A stretch of DNA of 64,000 bases from Streptomyces sp. MMBL 11-1 (GTDB lineage Bacteria; Actinomycetota; Actinomycetes; Streptomycetales; Streptomycetaceae). Positions within the stretch are counted from its first letter, which is position 1, and the number at the start of each line of letters is the position of its first letter. The position numbers and the translations under genes are program-made. The notes under the pieces were generated by a model, which saw nothing but the letters and a program-made list of their open reading frames with translations, was not told the origin of the DNA and did not search any database. Shown here one piece after another: positions 1-8,926 of this stretch. The stretch is from the NCBI RefSeq assembly GCF_028622875.1, contig NZ_CP117709.1:3661001-3725000 (forward strand), written 5' to 3'.

Positions 1-2
1 AG

Positions 3-2624
3 GTCCGCCGCACGGCCGAGGAGCTGCGCGAACTGGGCGATCCCGTCCGGGCGGAGGAGCTGGACGGGCGGCTGAAGGCGGCCCGCCAGGAGGCGGGCCG
101 CGCCCTGCGCGACCGCACCGAGCTGTACGCGGACGGCGGGTCCGTGATCAGGCTGGGCCGCCACCGGTTCGCCGTGAACACCCAGCCGTTCGACCTGACG
201 CTCGTACCCGCCGGGGACAGCCTCGCCTTCGCCCTGACCGGGACGGACTACCGGGCCCCGGTCACCGACCCGGCGTTCGCGGAGGCCCGGCCGTACTGGG
301 AGCAGCTGCTCCCCTCCGAGAACGCCTCCGTCTACCGTGCCGAGCACCTCGCCGCCCGCCTCCTCGACGAGCACGGGGCCCGGCGCCTCGCCGCACTCAC
401 CGACTCCGAACTGGCCCGGCTGGTGCGGGAGTCGGCCGCAGAGGCATACGACGAGGGGTACACGCGGGGCGTCCACGACGAGGACGCCACCGCGATCCTG
501 ACCGCGCTGCTGCGCCTGCACGCGGACGCGGGACTGCTGCGCCACGAGCCGGCCGTCCGCGCGGCGGCCCAGCTCTTCTGGGCGTACGGGGCCGACGAGG
601 CGCTGCGCGCCTCCTGGACGAGGCGCGCGGTGTCCCTGGCGCGCGCCCGCGACACCTTCGGGCTCGCCCCGGCCATCGACGCCCTCCAGGAGGAGTGGGC
701 GGCGGCGATCGGCTCCCCGTCCCCGTCGGCGCCGGGTCACGCCGTCGCCGCGTACCTCTTCGAGGAGCTGACTACCGGGCCCGCCGGATTCGTCGTGGGC
801 TCCTCGGTCCGCGCCTTCCTGGACGCCTTCCACCGGGAGGCCGGCCCCGACGCGTACGGCGACGATCTCGCGGCCCTCGGCGACGACCGGGCCGCCCGGC
901 AGCAGCTCGTGGAGGGCTGGCTCGCCCCGTACGCCGAGACGGCGGCGGCCGGCGGCGGAATTGGCCTCGACGGCGGCGACCTGGCGGAGGCCGTGGCGGT
1001 GGAGCTCTGCCCGGAGCTGGAGCGGTACGCCTGCGACGCTCCGCTCACCGAGCGCCTGGAGGGCCTCCTCGGCGACCACCCGCGCATCGCGGACGGCGGG
1101 GCCCTCACCGTACGGATCGACGAACTCCTCGCCCGTACCGCTGAGTTCCGTACCCGCACCGTGCCCGGCTTCCGCGCCTACCAGCGGCTGCGCACCTCCC
1201 TGGTGACCGCCGAGCGCGGGCGGCTGCGGCTGGACGACCACCGGCCGCGCGTGATGTCGGCGTTCGTCCGCAACCGGCTGCTCGACGAGGTGTATCTGCC
1301 GCTGATCGGCGACAGCCTGGCCAAGCAGCTCGGCACCGCCGACGCCGACCGGCGCACCGATTCACAAGGGCTGCTGCTGCTCGTCTCGCCGCCCGGCTAC
1401 GGCAAGACGACGCTCATGGAGTACGTCGCGGACCGGCTCGGCATGGTGCTCGTCAAGATCAGCGGGCCCAACCTGGGCCACGACGTGACCTCGCTCGACC
1501 CGGACCGGGCCCCGAGCGCCACCGCCCGGCAGGAGATCGAGAAGATCAACTTCGCGCTGGAGGCGGGCAACAACACGCTCCTCTACCTCGACGACATCCA
1601 GCACACCTCGCCCGAACTGCTCCAGAAGTTCATCCCGCTGTGCGACGCCACCCGGCGTATCGAGGGTGTGCGGGACGGCGAGCCGCGCAGCTACGACCTG
1701 CGCGGCAAGCGGTTCGCGGTGTGCATGGCGGGCAACCCGTACACCGAGTCCGGCGAGCAGTTCCGGATCCCCGACATGCTCGCCAACCGGGCCGACGTCT
1801 GGAACCTCGGCGAGGTCCTCAGCGGCCGGGACGACGTCTTCGCGCTGAGCTTCGTGGAGAACGCCCTGACCGCCAACCCGGTCCTCGCCCCGCTGGCCGC
1901 CCGGTCCCGGGAGGACCTGGCGCTGCTGGTGCGGCTGGCGGGCGGCAGCGACCCGGCGGCCCGCGCGGAGCACCTGGAACACCCTTACAGTGCTGCCGAG
2001 TTGGACCGCGTCCTGGCCGTGCTGCGCCATCTGCTCACCGCCCGGGACACCGTGCTCGCGGTGAACGCGGCGTACATCGCGTCGGCCGCGCGGACGGATG
2101 CCACGCGCACCGAGCCGCCGTTCCGGCTCCAGGGCTCCTACCGCAACATGAACAAGATCGCCGAGCGGATCGTGCCCGTCATGAACGACGAGGAGCTGTC
2201 CGCCGTCGTCGACGACCACTACGCGGGCGAGGCCCAGACGCTCACCACGGGGGCCGAGGCCAACCTCCTCAAGCTGGCCGCCCTGCGCGGGACGCTCACC
2301 GCCGAACAGGCCGAGCGGTGGGCGGCGATCACCGCGTCCTACGTCCGTACGCAGGCGCTCGGCGGACCGGACGGCGACCCGATGACCCGGGCCGTGGCCG
2401 CGCTCGGTCTGCTCGCGGACCGCATCGCGGCGGTCGAGACCGCGATCCAGCGCGCGGCGGACCCCCGGCACCTGCTGGCGGGCCCTGCGGGGCCTGCGGG
2501 GTCGGTGGGACCTGCGGGGCCTGCGGAGCTGGCGGGGCCGACGGCCTCGGCGAACCCGCCCGGCGCGGTGAACCACCAGGTCACGCCCGACCGTCGTGCG
2601 AAGATCACCAGCACTCCACACTGA
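3..2624 (+). CDS. C-terminal part of a large AAA-type ATPase ('DNA repair ATPase' family), 5' truncated by the window
   Basis: The reading frame is already open at base 3 and runs without a stop to 2624, so the true start lies upstream; the GTG at 144 is probably internal. A Walker A motif (PPGYGKTT) lies near 1390-1415 and a Walker B-like stretch (LLYLDD) near 1578-1596, followed by a helical region. The last roughly 45 residues are a low-complexity Gly/Pro/Ala tail. Streptomyces genomes encode very long proteins of this kind, often labelled DNA repair ATPase; that label is by family resemblance and no activity is shown here. The next gene starts 29 bp downstream, so the two are probably co-transcribed. 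Confidence 0.7.
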   Translation, partial: VRRTAEELRELGDPVRAEELDGRLKAARQEAGRALRDRTELYADGGSVIRLGRHRFAVNTQPFDLTLVPAGDSLAFALTGTDYRAPVTDPAFAEARPYWEQLLPSENASVYRAEHLAARLLDEHGARRLAALTDSELARLVRESAAEAYDEGYTRGVHDEDATAILTALLRLHADAGLLRHEPAVRAAAQLFWAYGADEALRASWTRRAVSLARARDTFGLAPAIDALQEEWAAAIGSPSPSAPGHAVAAYLFEELTTGPAGFVVGSSVRAFLDAFHREAGPDAYGDDLAALGDDRAARQQLVEGWLAPYAETAAAGGGIGLDGGDLAEAVAVELCPELERYACDAPLTERLEGLLGDHPRIADGGALTVRIDELLARTAEFRTRTVPGFRAYQRLRTSLVTAERGRLRLDDHRPRVMSAFVRNRLLDEVYLPLIGDSLAKQLGTADADRRTDSQGLLLLVSPPGYGKTTLMEYVADRLGMVLVKISGPNLGHDVTSLDPDRAPSATARQEIEKINFALEAGNNTLLYLDDIQHTSPELLQKFIPLCDATRRIEGVRDGEPRSYDLRGKRFAVCMAGNPYTESGEQFRIPDMLANRADVWNLGEVLSGRDDVFALSFVENALTANPVLAPLAARSREDLALLVRLAGGSDPAARAEHLEHPYSAAELDRVLAVLRHLLTARDTVLAVNAAYIASAARTDATRTEPPFRLQGSYRNMNKIAERIVPVMNDEELSAVVDDHYAGEAQTLTTGAEANLLKLAALRGTLTAEQAERWAAITASYVRTQALGGPDGDPMTRAVAALGLLADRIAAVETAIQRAADPRHLLAGPAGPAGSVGPAGPAELAGPTASANPPGAVNHQVTPDRRAKITSTPH

Positions 2625-2653
2625 TCGGGAAGACCAGCCGGAAGGATCACGGC

Positions 2654-4687
2654 ATGCTGGGTTTCGTGCCTCCACTTCCTCAGCAACCGGGACGCCCGCC
2701 GTCCACCGGCCACATGATCGTCTGCGGTGACGACGCCCTGGCGCGCCGGCTCGCCGTGGAGCTGCGCTACGTCTACGGGGAACGGGTCACCCTGCTCCTG
2801 CCCCCGGGCCGGGACGCGAACAGCCCCGAGACGCCGCTGACCCAACGGGGAAGGGCGGCGGCCCTGTTCGGCCGGATGTCGGCGGCGATGAACCGCGCGG
2901 GCAGCGGCACCGGAACGGCCGGCGGCGGCAACAGCGGCACCGGCAGCGGCACCAGCAGCAGCGACACCAACGCCGGAGTCGAGGCCGTCCGCATCATGGA
3001 GGCGCCCGAACCCTCCGACGACGTACTGGAGGAGGCGGGCGTCGACCGGGCCGCCGCCCTCGCGCTCGTCTACGACGACGACGAGCGCAACATCCGCGCC
3101 GCCCTGACCGCCCGCCGCCTCAACCCCCGTCTGCGGCTGGTCATCCGGCTCTACAACCGCAAGCTCGGGCTCCACCTGGAGGAGCTGCTCGACCAGGCGG
3201 CGGCCGTCGCCATGCCCGGCATCGACCCGGCGCTGCTGGACGCCTCCACCACCGTCCTGTCCGACGCCGACACCGCCGCCCCGGCCCTCGCCGCCACCGC
3301 GCTCACCGGCAGCAGCAAGGTCATCCAGGCGGAGGGCCTGCTCCTGCGCGCCGCCGAACGCCCCCCGCCCCGCCCCGGCGAGGCGGCCGACCCCGGCCTG
3401 TGCACCCTCGCCCTGCTCTCCTCCACCACCAACGACCCGGCGGGCGCCGAGGGTTCGGACAGCAGTGGCGACGAGGCCCCCCAACTGCTGCCCGACGAGA
3501 GCGCCGTCGCCGCCGCGACCGGCCGGGGCACGGTGGTCCTCGAAACGGTCAGCCGGGCCGACCCGGACCGTCCGGCCACCCGCATGGGCGGCAGGGGCGC
3601 CCCGCTCTCGCAGGTCTTCTCCCGCAGGCTCCGCTGGTCGGCCCTCGGCGTCGCGGCCTCCGTGGTCGCCCTGGTGATCGCCTCGGTCGTGACCACCAAG
3701 GACAGCGTGGTGCACTCCACCTACCTGACGCTGCTCGACCTGCTGTCGATGGGCGACCCGGCCGAGGGCGGAGGGGACGCCCGGCAGATCATCCAGCTCC
3801 TCTCCGGCGTCGCCGGCCTTCTCCTGCTCCCCCTGCTGGTCGCCGCCGTCCTGGAGGCGTTCGGCACCCTGCGCACCGCGTCCTCGCTGCGCCGCCCACC
3901 GCGCGGTCTGTCGGGGCACGTGGTGCTGCTGGGGCTGGGAAAGATCGGTACGCGGGTCCTCGTACGGCTCCGCGAGCTCGACATCCCCGTGGTCGTCGTC
4001 GAGGAGGACCCCGAGGCGCGGGGCATCCCGCTGGCCCGCTCGATGCACGTGCCGACCGTCATCGGCGACGTCACCCAGGAAGGCGTCCTCGAAGCGGCCA
4101 AGATCTATCGCGCCCGCGCCCTCCTCGCACTCACCAGCATCGACACGACGAACCTGGAGGCGGCGCTGTACGCCCGCTCGGTGAAGCCGGACCTGAGGGT
4201 CGCACTGCGGCTGTACGACGACGAGTTCGCGACCGCCGTCTACCGCACCCTGCGCACCGCGCACCCCCAGGCCCTGACCCGCTCGCGCTCGGTCTCCCAT
4301 CTCGCCGCGCCGGCGTTCGCGGGCGCCATGATGGGCCGCCAGGTCCTCGGCGCGATCCCGGTCGAGCGCAAGGTGATGCTGTTCGCCGCCCTGGAGGTCG
4401 CGGGGCACCCGCAGTTGGAGGGCCGCACGGTCGAGCAGGCGTTCCGGGCGGGGGCCTGGCGGGTCCTGGCCATCGACGCCACCCCGCCCGCCGACCGCAA
4501 CCCCGACCTCGCCGCCCCGCTGCCGTTCGACCCGGAGGGCGACGTGGCGCCGCCGCCCTCCGGCCTGGTCTGGGACCTGCACCCCGGCTACGTCCTGCGC
4601 GCCCAGGACCGGGTGGTGATCGCCGCCACCCGCCGGGGCCTCGCGGAGCTGCTGCGGCGGCAGCGGGCGGTGGTGCCCAGGCAGTAG
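2654..4687 (+). CDS. TrkA/RCK-type NAD-binding membrane protein (CASTOR/POLLUX-like ion channel family)
   Basis: A 677-residue protein with two Rossmann/RCK units. The first begins near residue 18 (HMIVCGDDALARR) and contains a Gly/Ser-rich insert. Two hydrophobic segments lie near residues 327-346 and 381-403. The second unit begins near residue 421 with the nucleotide-binding glycines GLGKIG. Such proteins gate ion flux, usually K+, in response to NAD(H) or other ligands. The ATG is chosen because GGAAGGA lies 8-14 bases upstream and the frame further upstream is a shadow of the ATPase gene. It is likely in an operon with the preceding ATPase. Substrate ion not determinable. Confidence 0.8.
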   Translation: MLGFVPPLPQQPGRPPSTGHMIVCGDDALARRLAVELRYVYGERVTLLLPPGRDANSPETPLTQRGRAAALFGRMSAAMNRAGSGTGTAGGGNSGTGSGTSSSDTNAGVEAVRIMEAPEPSDDVLEEAGVDRAAALALVYDDDERNIRAALTARRLNPRLRLVIRLYNRKLGLHLEELLDQAAAVAMPGIDPALLDASTTVLSDADTAAPALAATALTGSSKVIQAEGLLLRAAERPPPRPGEAADPGLCTLALLSSTTNDPAGAEGSDSSGDEAPQLLPDESAVAAATGRGTVVLETVSRADPDRPATRMGGRGAPLSQVFSRRLRWSALGVAASVVALVIASVVTTKDSVVHSTYLTLLDLLSMGDPAEGGGDARQIIQLLSGVAGLLLLPLLVAAVLEAFGTLRTASSLRRPPRGLSGHVVLLGLGKIGTRVLVRLRELDIPVVVVEEDPEARGIPLARSMHVPTVIGDVTQEGVLEAAKIYRARALLALTSIDTTNLEAALYARSVKPDLRVALRLYDDEFATAVYRTLRTAHPQALTRSRSVSHLAAPAFAGAMMGRQVLGAIPVERKVMLFAALEVAGHPQLEGRTVEQAFRAGAWRVLAIDATPPADRNPDLAAPLPFDPEGDVAPPPSGLVWDLHPGYVLRAQDRVVIAATRRGLAELLRRQRAVVPRQ

Positions 4688-4702
4688 CGCCTGGGCACCA
4701 CC
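4669..4702 (+). terminator. Hairpin overlapping the stop codon of the RCK gene
   Basis: A 13-bp perfect inverted repeat (GGTGGTGCCCAGG / CCTGGGCACCACC) with an 8-nt loop that contains the TAG stop codon. It lies between convergent genes and could terminate both. No U-tract is present, as is common in Streptomyces. Confidence 0.6.
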
Positions 4703-4806
4703 GGGAGCCTGGGGCCGGGGGGCGTCGAGCCGGTAGCGGGCGTCGAGGCGGTCGGGGCGGGTGCCACCCGGCACCCGGCACCCGTCGCCTTGCACCCGGT
4801 GCCCGT

Positions 4807-5880
4807 CTACCTGAACGCGCCCATCGCCTCCCGCACCTCGTCCAGCGTGGCCTCCGCCAGTGCGTTCGCCCGCTCGTTGCCCGCGCGGAGCACCGACCGC
4901 ACGTACGTCAGGTCCTTCGCGTACTCCGCCCGCCGGGCGCGGAAGGGGGCCAGGTGGCTGTTGACCGCGTCGGTCACCTTCCGCTTGAGGACAGCGGCTC
5001 CGCCGTCGCCGATCTCCGCCGCGACCTCGTGCGGGTCCCGCTCCAGGCAGAGGGCGGCCAGCAGCACCAGGGAGGAGACGTTGGGGCGGGCGTCGGGGTC
5101 GTAGGTGATGTGCCGGTCGGCGTCCGTGGTCGCGCCCTTGATGAGGCGGGCCGTCTCGTCGGCGGTGGCGCCGAGCGGGACGGAGTTGGCCCGGCTCTTG
5201 CTCATCTTCGTGCCGTCCGTGCCGAGCAGCAGCGGCGCGGCGGAGAGCATGATGTCCGGTTCCTGGAAGACGTCGCCGTACCGCTCGTTGAAGCGGCGGG
5301 CGATCGTCCGGGTGACTTCCAGGTGCGGCGCCTGGTCCCGGCCGACCGGAACCAGGTTTCCCTTGCAGGACAGGATGTCGGCGGCCTGGTGGACCGGGTA
5401 GGTGAGCATCAGTCCGCTGACCGTGGACTGCCTGGAGTGCGCGATCTCGTCCTTGACCGTGGGGTTGCGGTTCAGCTCCGCGACGGAGACGAGGCTGAGG
5501 AAGGGCAGCATGAGCTGGTTGAGCGCGGGGACGGCGCTGTGGCAGAAGACGGTGGACCGGGCGGGGTCGATACCGAGGGCCAGGTAGTCCAGGAGCAGCC
5601 CGTCGGTGTACTCCCCCAGCCGCTCCGCGGTGTCCCGGTCGGTGATCACCTGGTAGTCGGGGATGAGGACGATGACGTCCACGCCGAGGTTCTGGAGGCG
5701 GACCCTGTTGAGCAGGGAGCCGAAGTAGTGGCCGAGGTGGAGGGGGCCGGTGGGGCGGTCCCCGGTGAGGACCCGGAAGCTGCCGGGGTCCTGGGCGATG
5801 CGGCGCTCCAGCTCGGTGCTGGGGAGTTCGGCGCCGTGATGGTCGGCGGGTGCGGTCGGGGCCGGTGCGGTGCTGGTCAT
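4807..5880 (-). CDS. trpS: Tryptophanyl-tRNA synthetase (probable auxiliary, attenuator-controlled type)
   Basis: A 357-residue class I aminoacyl-tRNA synthetase that charges tRNA-Trp. The HIGH-like signature is TGPLHLGHYFGS (residues about 42-53), the tryptophan-binding region includes PVHQAADIL, and the KMSKS loop is intact (GTDGTKMSKSRA). The ATG at 5880 has GAGGAGAG about 10 bases upstream; the frame can be extended to 6234 but that would read through the attenuator. The 5' leader carries a Trp-codon leader peptide and a terminator, the arrangement known for the auxiliary indolmycin-resistant TrpRS1 of Streptomyces. By that context this is more likely the inducible enzyme than the housekeeping one, but residue-level proof of resistance is not attempted. 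Confidence 0.93.
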   Translation of the reverse strand: MTSTAPAPTAPADHHGAELPSTELERRIAQDPGSFRVLTGDRPTGPLHLGHYFGSLLNRVRLQNLGVDVIVLIPDYQVITDRDTAERLGEYTDGLLLDYLALGIDPARSTVFCHSAVPALNQLMLPFLSLVSVAELNRNPTVKDEIAHSRQSTVSGLMLTYPVHQAADILSCKGNLVPVGRDQAPHLEVTRTIARRFNERYGDVFQEPDIMLSAAPLLLGTDGTKMSKSRANSVPLGATADETARLIKGATTDADRHITYDPDARPNVSSLVLLAALCLERDPHEVAAEIGDGGAAVLKRKVTDAVNSHLAPFRARRAEYAKDLTYVRSVLRAGNERANALAEATLDEVREAMGAFR

Positions 5881-5980
5881 GGGATCGGGTCTCTCCTCGC
5901 GTGGATGATGCGTGGAGGACGGCCCCGCCGGTGAGCGCCGTTGCGCTCCGTCTCCGTGTCCGCGCCGTACGAGGGCAGCG

Positions 5981-6007
5981 AAAAGGGCCGTCCATGTCGA
6001 ACGGCCC
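5981..6007 (-). terminator. Attenuator terminator in the trpS leader
   Basis: On the minus strand GGGCCGT (6007-6001) pairs with ACGGCCC (5991-5985) around a 9-nt loop, followed directly by TTTT: a compact intrinsic terminator 101 bp before the trpS start codon. CGGCC at about 6026-6034, just after the leader stop, could pair with GGCCG in the 5' arm and act as an antiterminator. Confidence 0.8.
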
Positions 6008-6035
6008 TGGTTCCGTGCAGATGCTGTGGCCGCTC

Positions 6036-6077
6036 CTATGAGGAGCGCCACCAGTTTCGGCACAGGACAGAGGTCAT
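6036..6077 (-). CDS. trpS leader peptide with tandem Trp codons
   Basis: A 14-codon ORF encoding MTSVLCRNWWRSS, with two adjacent TGG codons (minus strand of 6048-6053). A pause-type hairpin follows: GTGGCGCTCCT, which includes the second Trp codon, pairs with AGGAGCG(G)CCAC across the stop codon. No Shine-Dalgarno sequence is seen; TACACT lies 6 nt before the ATG, so the transcript may be leaderless and begin at the A of the ATG. Stalling at the Trp codons when charged tRNA-Trp is scarce would free the antiterminator. Too short for routine gene callers. Confidence 0.85.
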   Translation of the reverse strand: MTSVLCRNWWRSS

Positions 6078-6122
6078 GGGCCGAGTGTAGCGGCCACAGG
6101 CCGGGCGTGGAGGAGGCCCGCG

Positions 6123-6263
6123 TTACTTCGGGGCGTGCCCGCCCACGTAGAAGAGGAGCCAGATGAACCCGGCGAACAAGTGCGTCGCGAAGACGTAGAC
6201 GAAGACGCGCAGGAACACTCCGCGCGCTTTCCACTCCTCGCTGTCACTCGTCCGTTTGTTCAC
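6123..6263 (-). CDS. Small single-span membrane protein (DUF6126-like)
   Basis: A 46-residue protein starting at GTG 6263 (VNKRTSDSEEW). A short charged N-terminus precedes one hydrophobic segment ending FIWLLFYVGGHAPK. Small proteins with a similar RVFVYVFATH motif are widespread in Streptomyces and have no known function. An ATG start at 6347 is possible but extends into low-conservation sequence across the divergent promoter region. It is transcribed in the same direction as trpS but ends 46 bp before the trpS leader ORF. Confidence 0.65.
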   Translation of the reverse strand: MNKRTSDSEEWKARGVFLRVFVYVFATHLFAGFIWLLFYVGGHAPK

Positions 6264-6341
6264 CGTTTCAGAGTACGTGCGATCCGTAAGGGTGTCCGTC
6301 CGCGTGGAATAGGACGGTGGGGGGCCTCGTTGTAGGGTGTA

Positions 6342-6355
6342 GTTCAACGTTCAAC
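6342..6355. promoter_or_regulatory. Tandem heptamer GTTCAAC x2 upstream of the flavin monooxygenase gene
   Basis: Two perfect back-to-back copies of GTTCAAC sit 83 bp before the monooxygenase start in an otherwise A/T-enriched patch between divergent genes. This looks like a regulator-binding or promoter element; the regulator is unknown. Confidence 0.4.
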
Positions 6356-6437
6356 CAAATCTCGGCCGAGGTTTCCGTACTCCGGAACCGATACCCGGAA
6401 TCCTGACCTCCGGCCGGCACTCAGGAAGGCGGACGCC

Positions 6438-7628
6438 ATGCAGTTCGGGATCTTCACCGTCGGGGACGTCACGACCGACCCGACCACCGGCCGGACCCCC
6501 ACCGAGAACGAGCGCATCAAGGCGACCCTGGCCATCGCGCAGAAGGCCGAGGAGGTCGGCCTGGACGTCTTCGCGACCGGTGAGCACCACAACCCGCCGT
6601 TCGTCCCGTCCTCCCCGACGACCACCCTCGGCTACATCGCCGCCCGCACCGAGAACCTGATCCTCTCCACGTCCACGACGCTGATCACCACCAACGACCC
6701 GGTGAAGATCTCCGAGGACTACGCCACCCTCCAGCACCTCGCGGACGGCCGCGTCGACCTGATGATGGGCCGGGGCAACACCGGGCCGGTCTACCCGTGG
6801 TTCGGCAAGGACATCCGCCAGGGCATCCCGATGGCCATCGAGAACTACGCCCTGCTGCACAAGCTGTGGCGCGAGGACGTCGTGGACTGGGAGGGGAAGT
6901 TCCGTACGCCGCTCCAGTCCTTCACCGCCACCCCGCGCCCGCTGGACGGCGTCCCGCCGTTCGTCTGGCACGGCTCCATCCGCTCCCCGGAGATCGCCGA
7001 GCAGGCCGCGTACTACGGCGACGGCTTCTTCCACAACAACATCTTCTGGCCCATGGAGCACACCAGGAAGATGGTGGACCTCTACCGGCGCCGCTACGCC
7101 CACTACGGGCACGGCACCGCCGAACAGGCCATCGTCGGGCTGGGCGGCCAGGTGTTCATGCGGAAGAACTCGCAGGACGCGGTACGGGAGTTCCGCCCGT
7201 ACTTCGACAACGCGCCGGTCTACGGCCACGGCCCGTCCCTGGAGGACTTCACCCGCGAGACCCCGCTGACCGTGGGCTCCCCGCAGGAGGTCATCGAGCG
7301 GACGCTGACGTTCCGGGACGCGGTCGGCGACTACCAGCGCCAGCTGTTCCTGATGGACCACGCGGGGCTCCCGCTGAAGACGGTCCTGGAGCAGCTCGAC
7401 CTCCTCGGCGAGGAAGTCGTACCGGTGCTGCGCAAGGAGTTCGCCAACCTGCGGCCGGCCGGAGTGCCCCAGTCCGCACCCGTCCACCCGGCGGTCGCCG
7501 CGGCCCGCGCCACCCGCACCACGGGCACCACGGGCACCCTGGGCACCACTGACACCCCTAGCACCACCGGCACCACCGGCACCACCGGCACCACCGGCAC
7601 CACCGGCACCACTGAGAAGGAGGCCTGA
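6438..7628 (+). CDS. LLM-class flavin-dependent oxidoreductase (CE1758 family)
   Basis: A 396-residue bacterial-luciferase-like TIM-barrel protein (MQFGIFTVGDVTTDP...). Conserved features include ATGEHHNPPFVPSSP, in which the His pair lies in the substrate/flavin pocket region, and DLMMGRGNTGPVYPWFG. These enzymes use reduced FMN and O2. The adjacent FMN reductase, 5 bp downstream, would supply FMNH2, giving a two-component monooxygenase. The C-terminal roughly 45 residues are a Thr/Gly repeat tail outside the catalytic domain, encoded by a 9-bp tandem repeat. Natural substrate unknown. Confidence 0.88.
   Translation: MQFGIFTVGDVTTDPTTGRTPTENERIKATLAIAQKAEEVGLDVFATGEHHNPPFVPSSPTTTLGYIAARTENLILSTSTTLITTNDPVKISEDYATLQHLADGRVDLMMGRGNTGPVYPWFGKDIRQGIPMAIENYALLHKLWREDVVDWEGKFRTPLQSFTATPRPLDGVPPFVWHGSIRSPEIAEQAAYYGDGFFHNNIFWPMEHTRKMVDLYRRRYAHYGHGTAEQAIVGLGGQVFMRKNSQDAVREFRPYFDNAPVYGHGPSLEDFTRETPLTVGSPQEVIERTLTFRDAVGDYQRQLFLMDHAGLPLKTVLEQLDLLGEEVVPVLRKEFANLRPAGVPQSAPVHPAVAAARATRTTGTTGTLGTTDTPSTTGTTGTTGTTGTTGTTEKEA
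7516..7613 (+). repeat. Coding 9-bp minisatellite (Thr-Gly-Thr tail)
   Basis: Tandem GGCACCACC units, perfect over about 7561-7610 and degenerate before that, encode the Thr/Gly tail of the monooxygenase. The length is a multiple of three, so slippage changes the tail without breaking the frame. Confidence 0.85.
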
Positions 7629-7633
7629 CCTCG

Positions 7634-8293
7634 ATGTTCGCCACCCCTCCCCTGCGCATCGTCGCCGTCTCGGCCGGGCTCAGCCAGCCGTCCTCCACCC
7701 GGCTGCTGGCCGACCGGCTGGCCGCCGCCACCCGCGAGCGTCTCGCGGCCGAGCAGGACCGGAACATCGAGGTCCGCGTCATCGAGGTGCGCGACCTCGC
7801 CGTGGACATCGCCCGCCACCTGCTCAGCGGCTTCCCTTCGGCCGCGCTGCGGGAAGCGCTCGACGCGGTGACGGAGGCCGACGGGCTGATCGCCGTGACG
7901 CCGGTGTTCACCGCCTCCTACAGCGGTCTGTTCAAGTCGTTCTTCGACCTGATCGACAACACCGCGCTGACCGGCAAGCCCGTCGTGCTCGCCGCGACGG
8001 GCGGCACGGCCCGGCACTCGCTGGTCCTGGAGCACGCGCTGCGCCCGCTCTTCGCCTACCTGCGGGCCGTCACCGTGCCCACCTCCGTCTACGCGGCCTC
8101 GGAGGACTGGGGCTCCGCGGGCGACGAGTACACCGACGGCCTGCCGTCCCGGATCCGGCGCGCGGGCGGCGAGCTGGCCTCCGCCGTCCTGGGCCGTACG
8201 GCCTCCGGGGCCTCCCGGGCCCCGGCCCCGGACGACGGGGAGGACGCGGTCGTCCCGTTCGAGCAGCAGCTCGCGGACCTGCGGCTGGACTGA
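7634..8293 (+). CDS. NAD(P)H-dependent FMN reductase (CE1759 family)
   Basis: A 219-residue flavodoxin-fold reductase (RIVAVSAGLSQPSSTRLLADRL at the N-terminus; TPVFTASYSGLFKSFFDL in the FMN-binding loop). It reduces FMN for the neighbouring luciferase-like monooxygenase, from which it is separated by 5 bp with an AGAAGGAGG ribosome site inside the end of that gene. The C-terminal 30 residues are Ala/Asp-rich and probably disordered. Confidence 0.87.
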   Translation: MFATPPLRIVAVSAGLSQPSSTRLLADRLAAATRERLAAEQDRNIEVRVIEVRDLAVDIARHLLSGFPSAALREALDAVTEADGLIAVTPVFTASYSGLFKSFFDLIDNTALTGKPVVLAATGGTARHSLVLEHALRPLFAYLRAVTVPTSVYAASEDWGSAGDEYTDGLPSRIRRAGGELASAVLGRTASGASRAPAPDDGEDAVVPFEQQLADLRLD

Positions 8294-8437
8294 CACCGTG
8301 GAGGCGGTTCGCCCCGGCACGCCTCTATTTGTCCGATGTGATTACAGTGAGATCAAACGCTGTACAAGCGGGACGGAAAGGGACCGCGCCGTCCCGACCT
8401 ACTGAGCTGTACGAGCCGTACCGAGCTGGAGGCAGAT

Positions 8438-8860
8438 ATGGGCAGGATCGTCGTGGGCGTGGACGGCTCCGACTCCTCGATCAAGGCACTGCACTGGGCC
8501 GTGCGCCAGGCCGGGCTGACCGGTGCCACGGTGGAGGCCGTGAACAGCTGGGAGTACCCCGCCACCAGCTGGGCGTCGATGATGCCGGGCATGCCGGAGG
8601 ACTTCGACCCGCAGGCCCTGGCCACCGTCTCCCTCACCGAGGCGCTGGAGGAGGCCCTCGGCGCCGAGGGAGCCGCGGCGGTCAGCAAGGTCGTGGTCAT
8701 CGGCAATCCGGCCCAGGCCCTGCTGGACCGCGCCCAGGGCGCGGAGTTGCTCGTCGTGGGAGCCCGCGGCCACACCGGTCTGAAAGCCACCCTTCTCGGC
8801 TCGGTCAGCCTCCATGTCACCCAGCACGCGCCGTGCCCGGTGACGGTCGTGCGCGACTGA
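8438..8860 (+). CDS. Universal stress protein (UspA family)
   Basis: A 140-residue single-domain USP. It begins with the typical IVVGVDGSDSS strand-turn and ends with the ATP-binding G-2X-G-9X-G(S/T) signature seen in GARGHTGLKATLLGSVS, followed by HAPCPVTVVRD. Such proteins bind ATP and help cells survive dormancy or oxidative stress. GGAGG lies 7 bases before the ATG. A strong hairpin follows 33 bp after the stop. Confidence 0.93.
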   Translation: MGRIVVGVDGSDSSIKALHWAVRQAGLTGATVEAVNSWEYPATSWASMMPGMPEDFDPQALATVSLTEALEEALGAEGAAAVSKVVVIGNPAQALLDRAQGAELLVVGARGHTGLKATLLGSVSLHVTQHAPCPVTVVRD

Positions 8861-8893
8861 ACCGTCGTACGCGGCCGGCGCCCCGTCCGCAGG

Positions 8894-8926
8894 CCCGCTC
8901 CCGTCCGCACGGCTGACGGGAGCGGG
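8894..8926 (+). terminator. Terminator after the usp gene
   Basis: A 12-bp perfect stem CCCGCTCCCGTC / GACGGGAGCGGG with a 9-nt loop, 33 bp downstream of the usp stop codon. Confidence 0.75.

Noticed and set aside
2339..5995. Very long minus-strand open frame (1218 codons)
   Set aside because: It overlaps two well-supported plus-strand genes and trpS in a different frame; Arg/Pro/Gly-rich composition is the usual shadow of high-GC coding DNA.
7561..7610. Minisatellite as a CRISPR-like or regulatory repeat
   Set aside because: Units are head to tail with no spacers and remain in frame within the monooxygenase gene.
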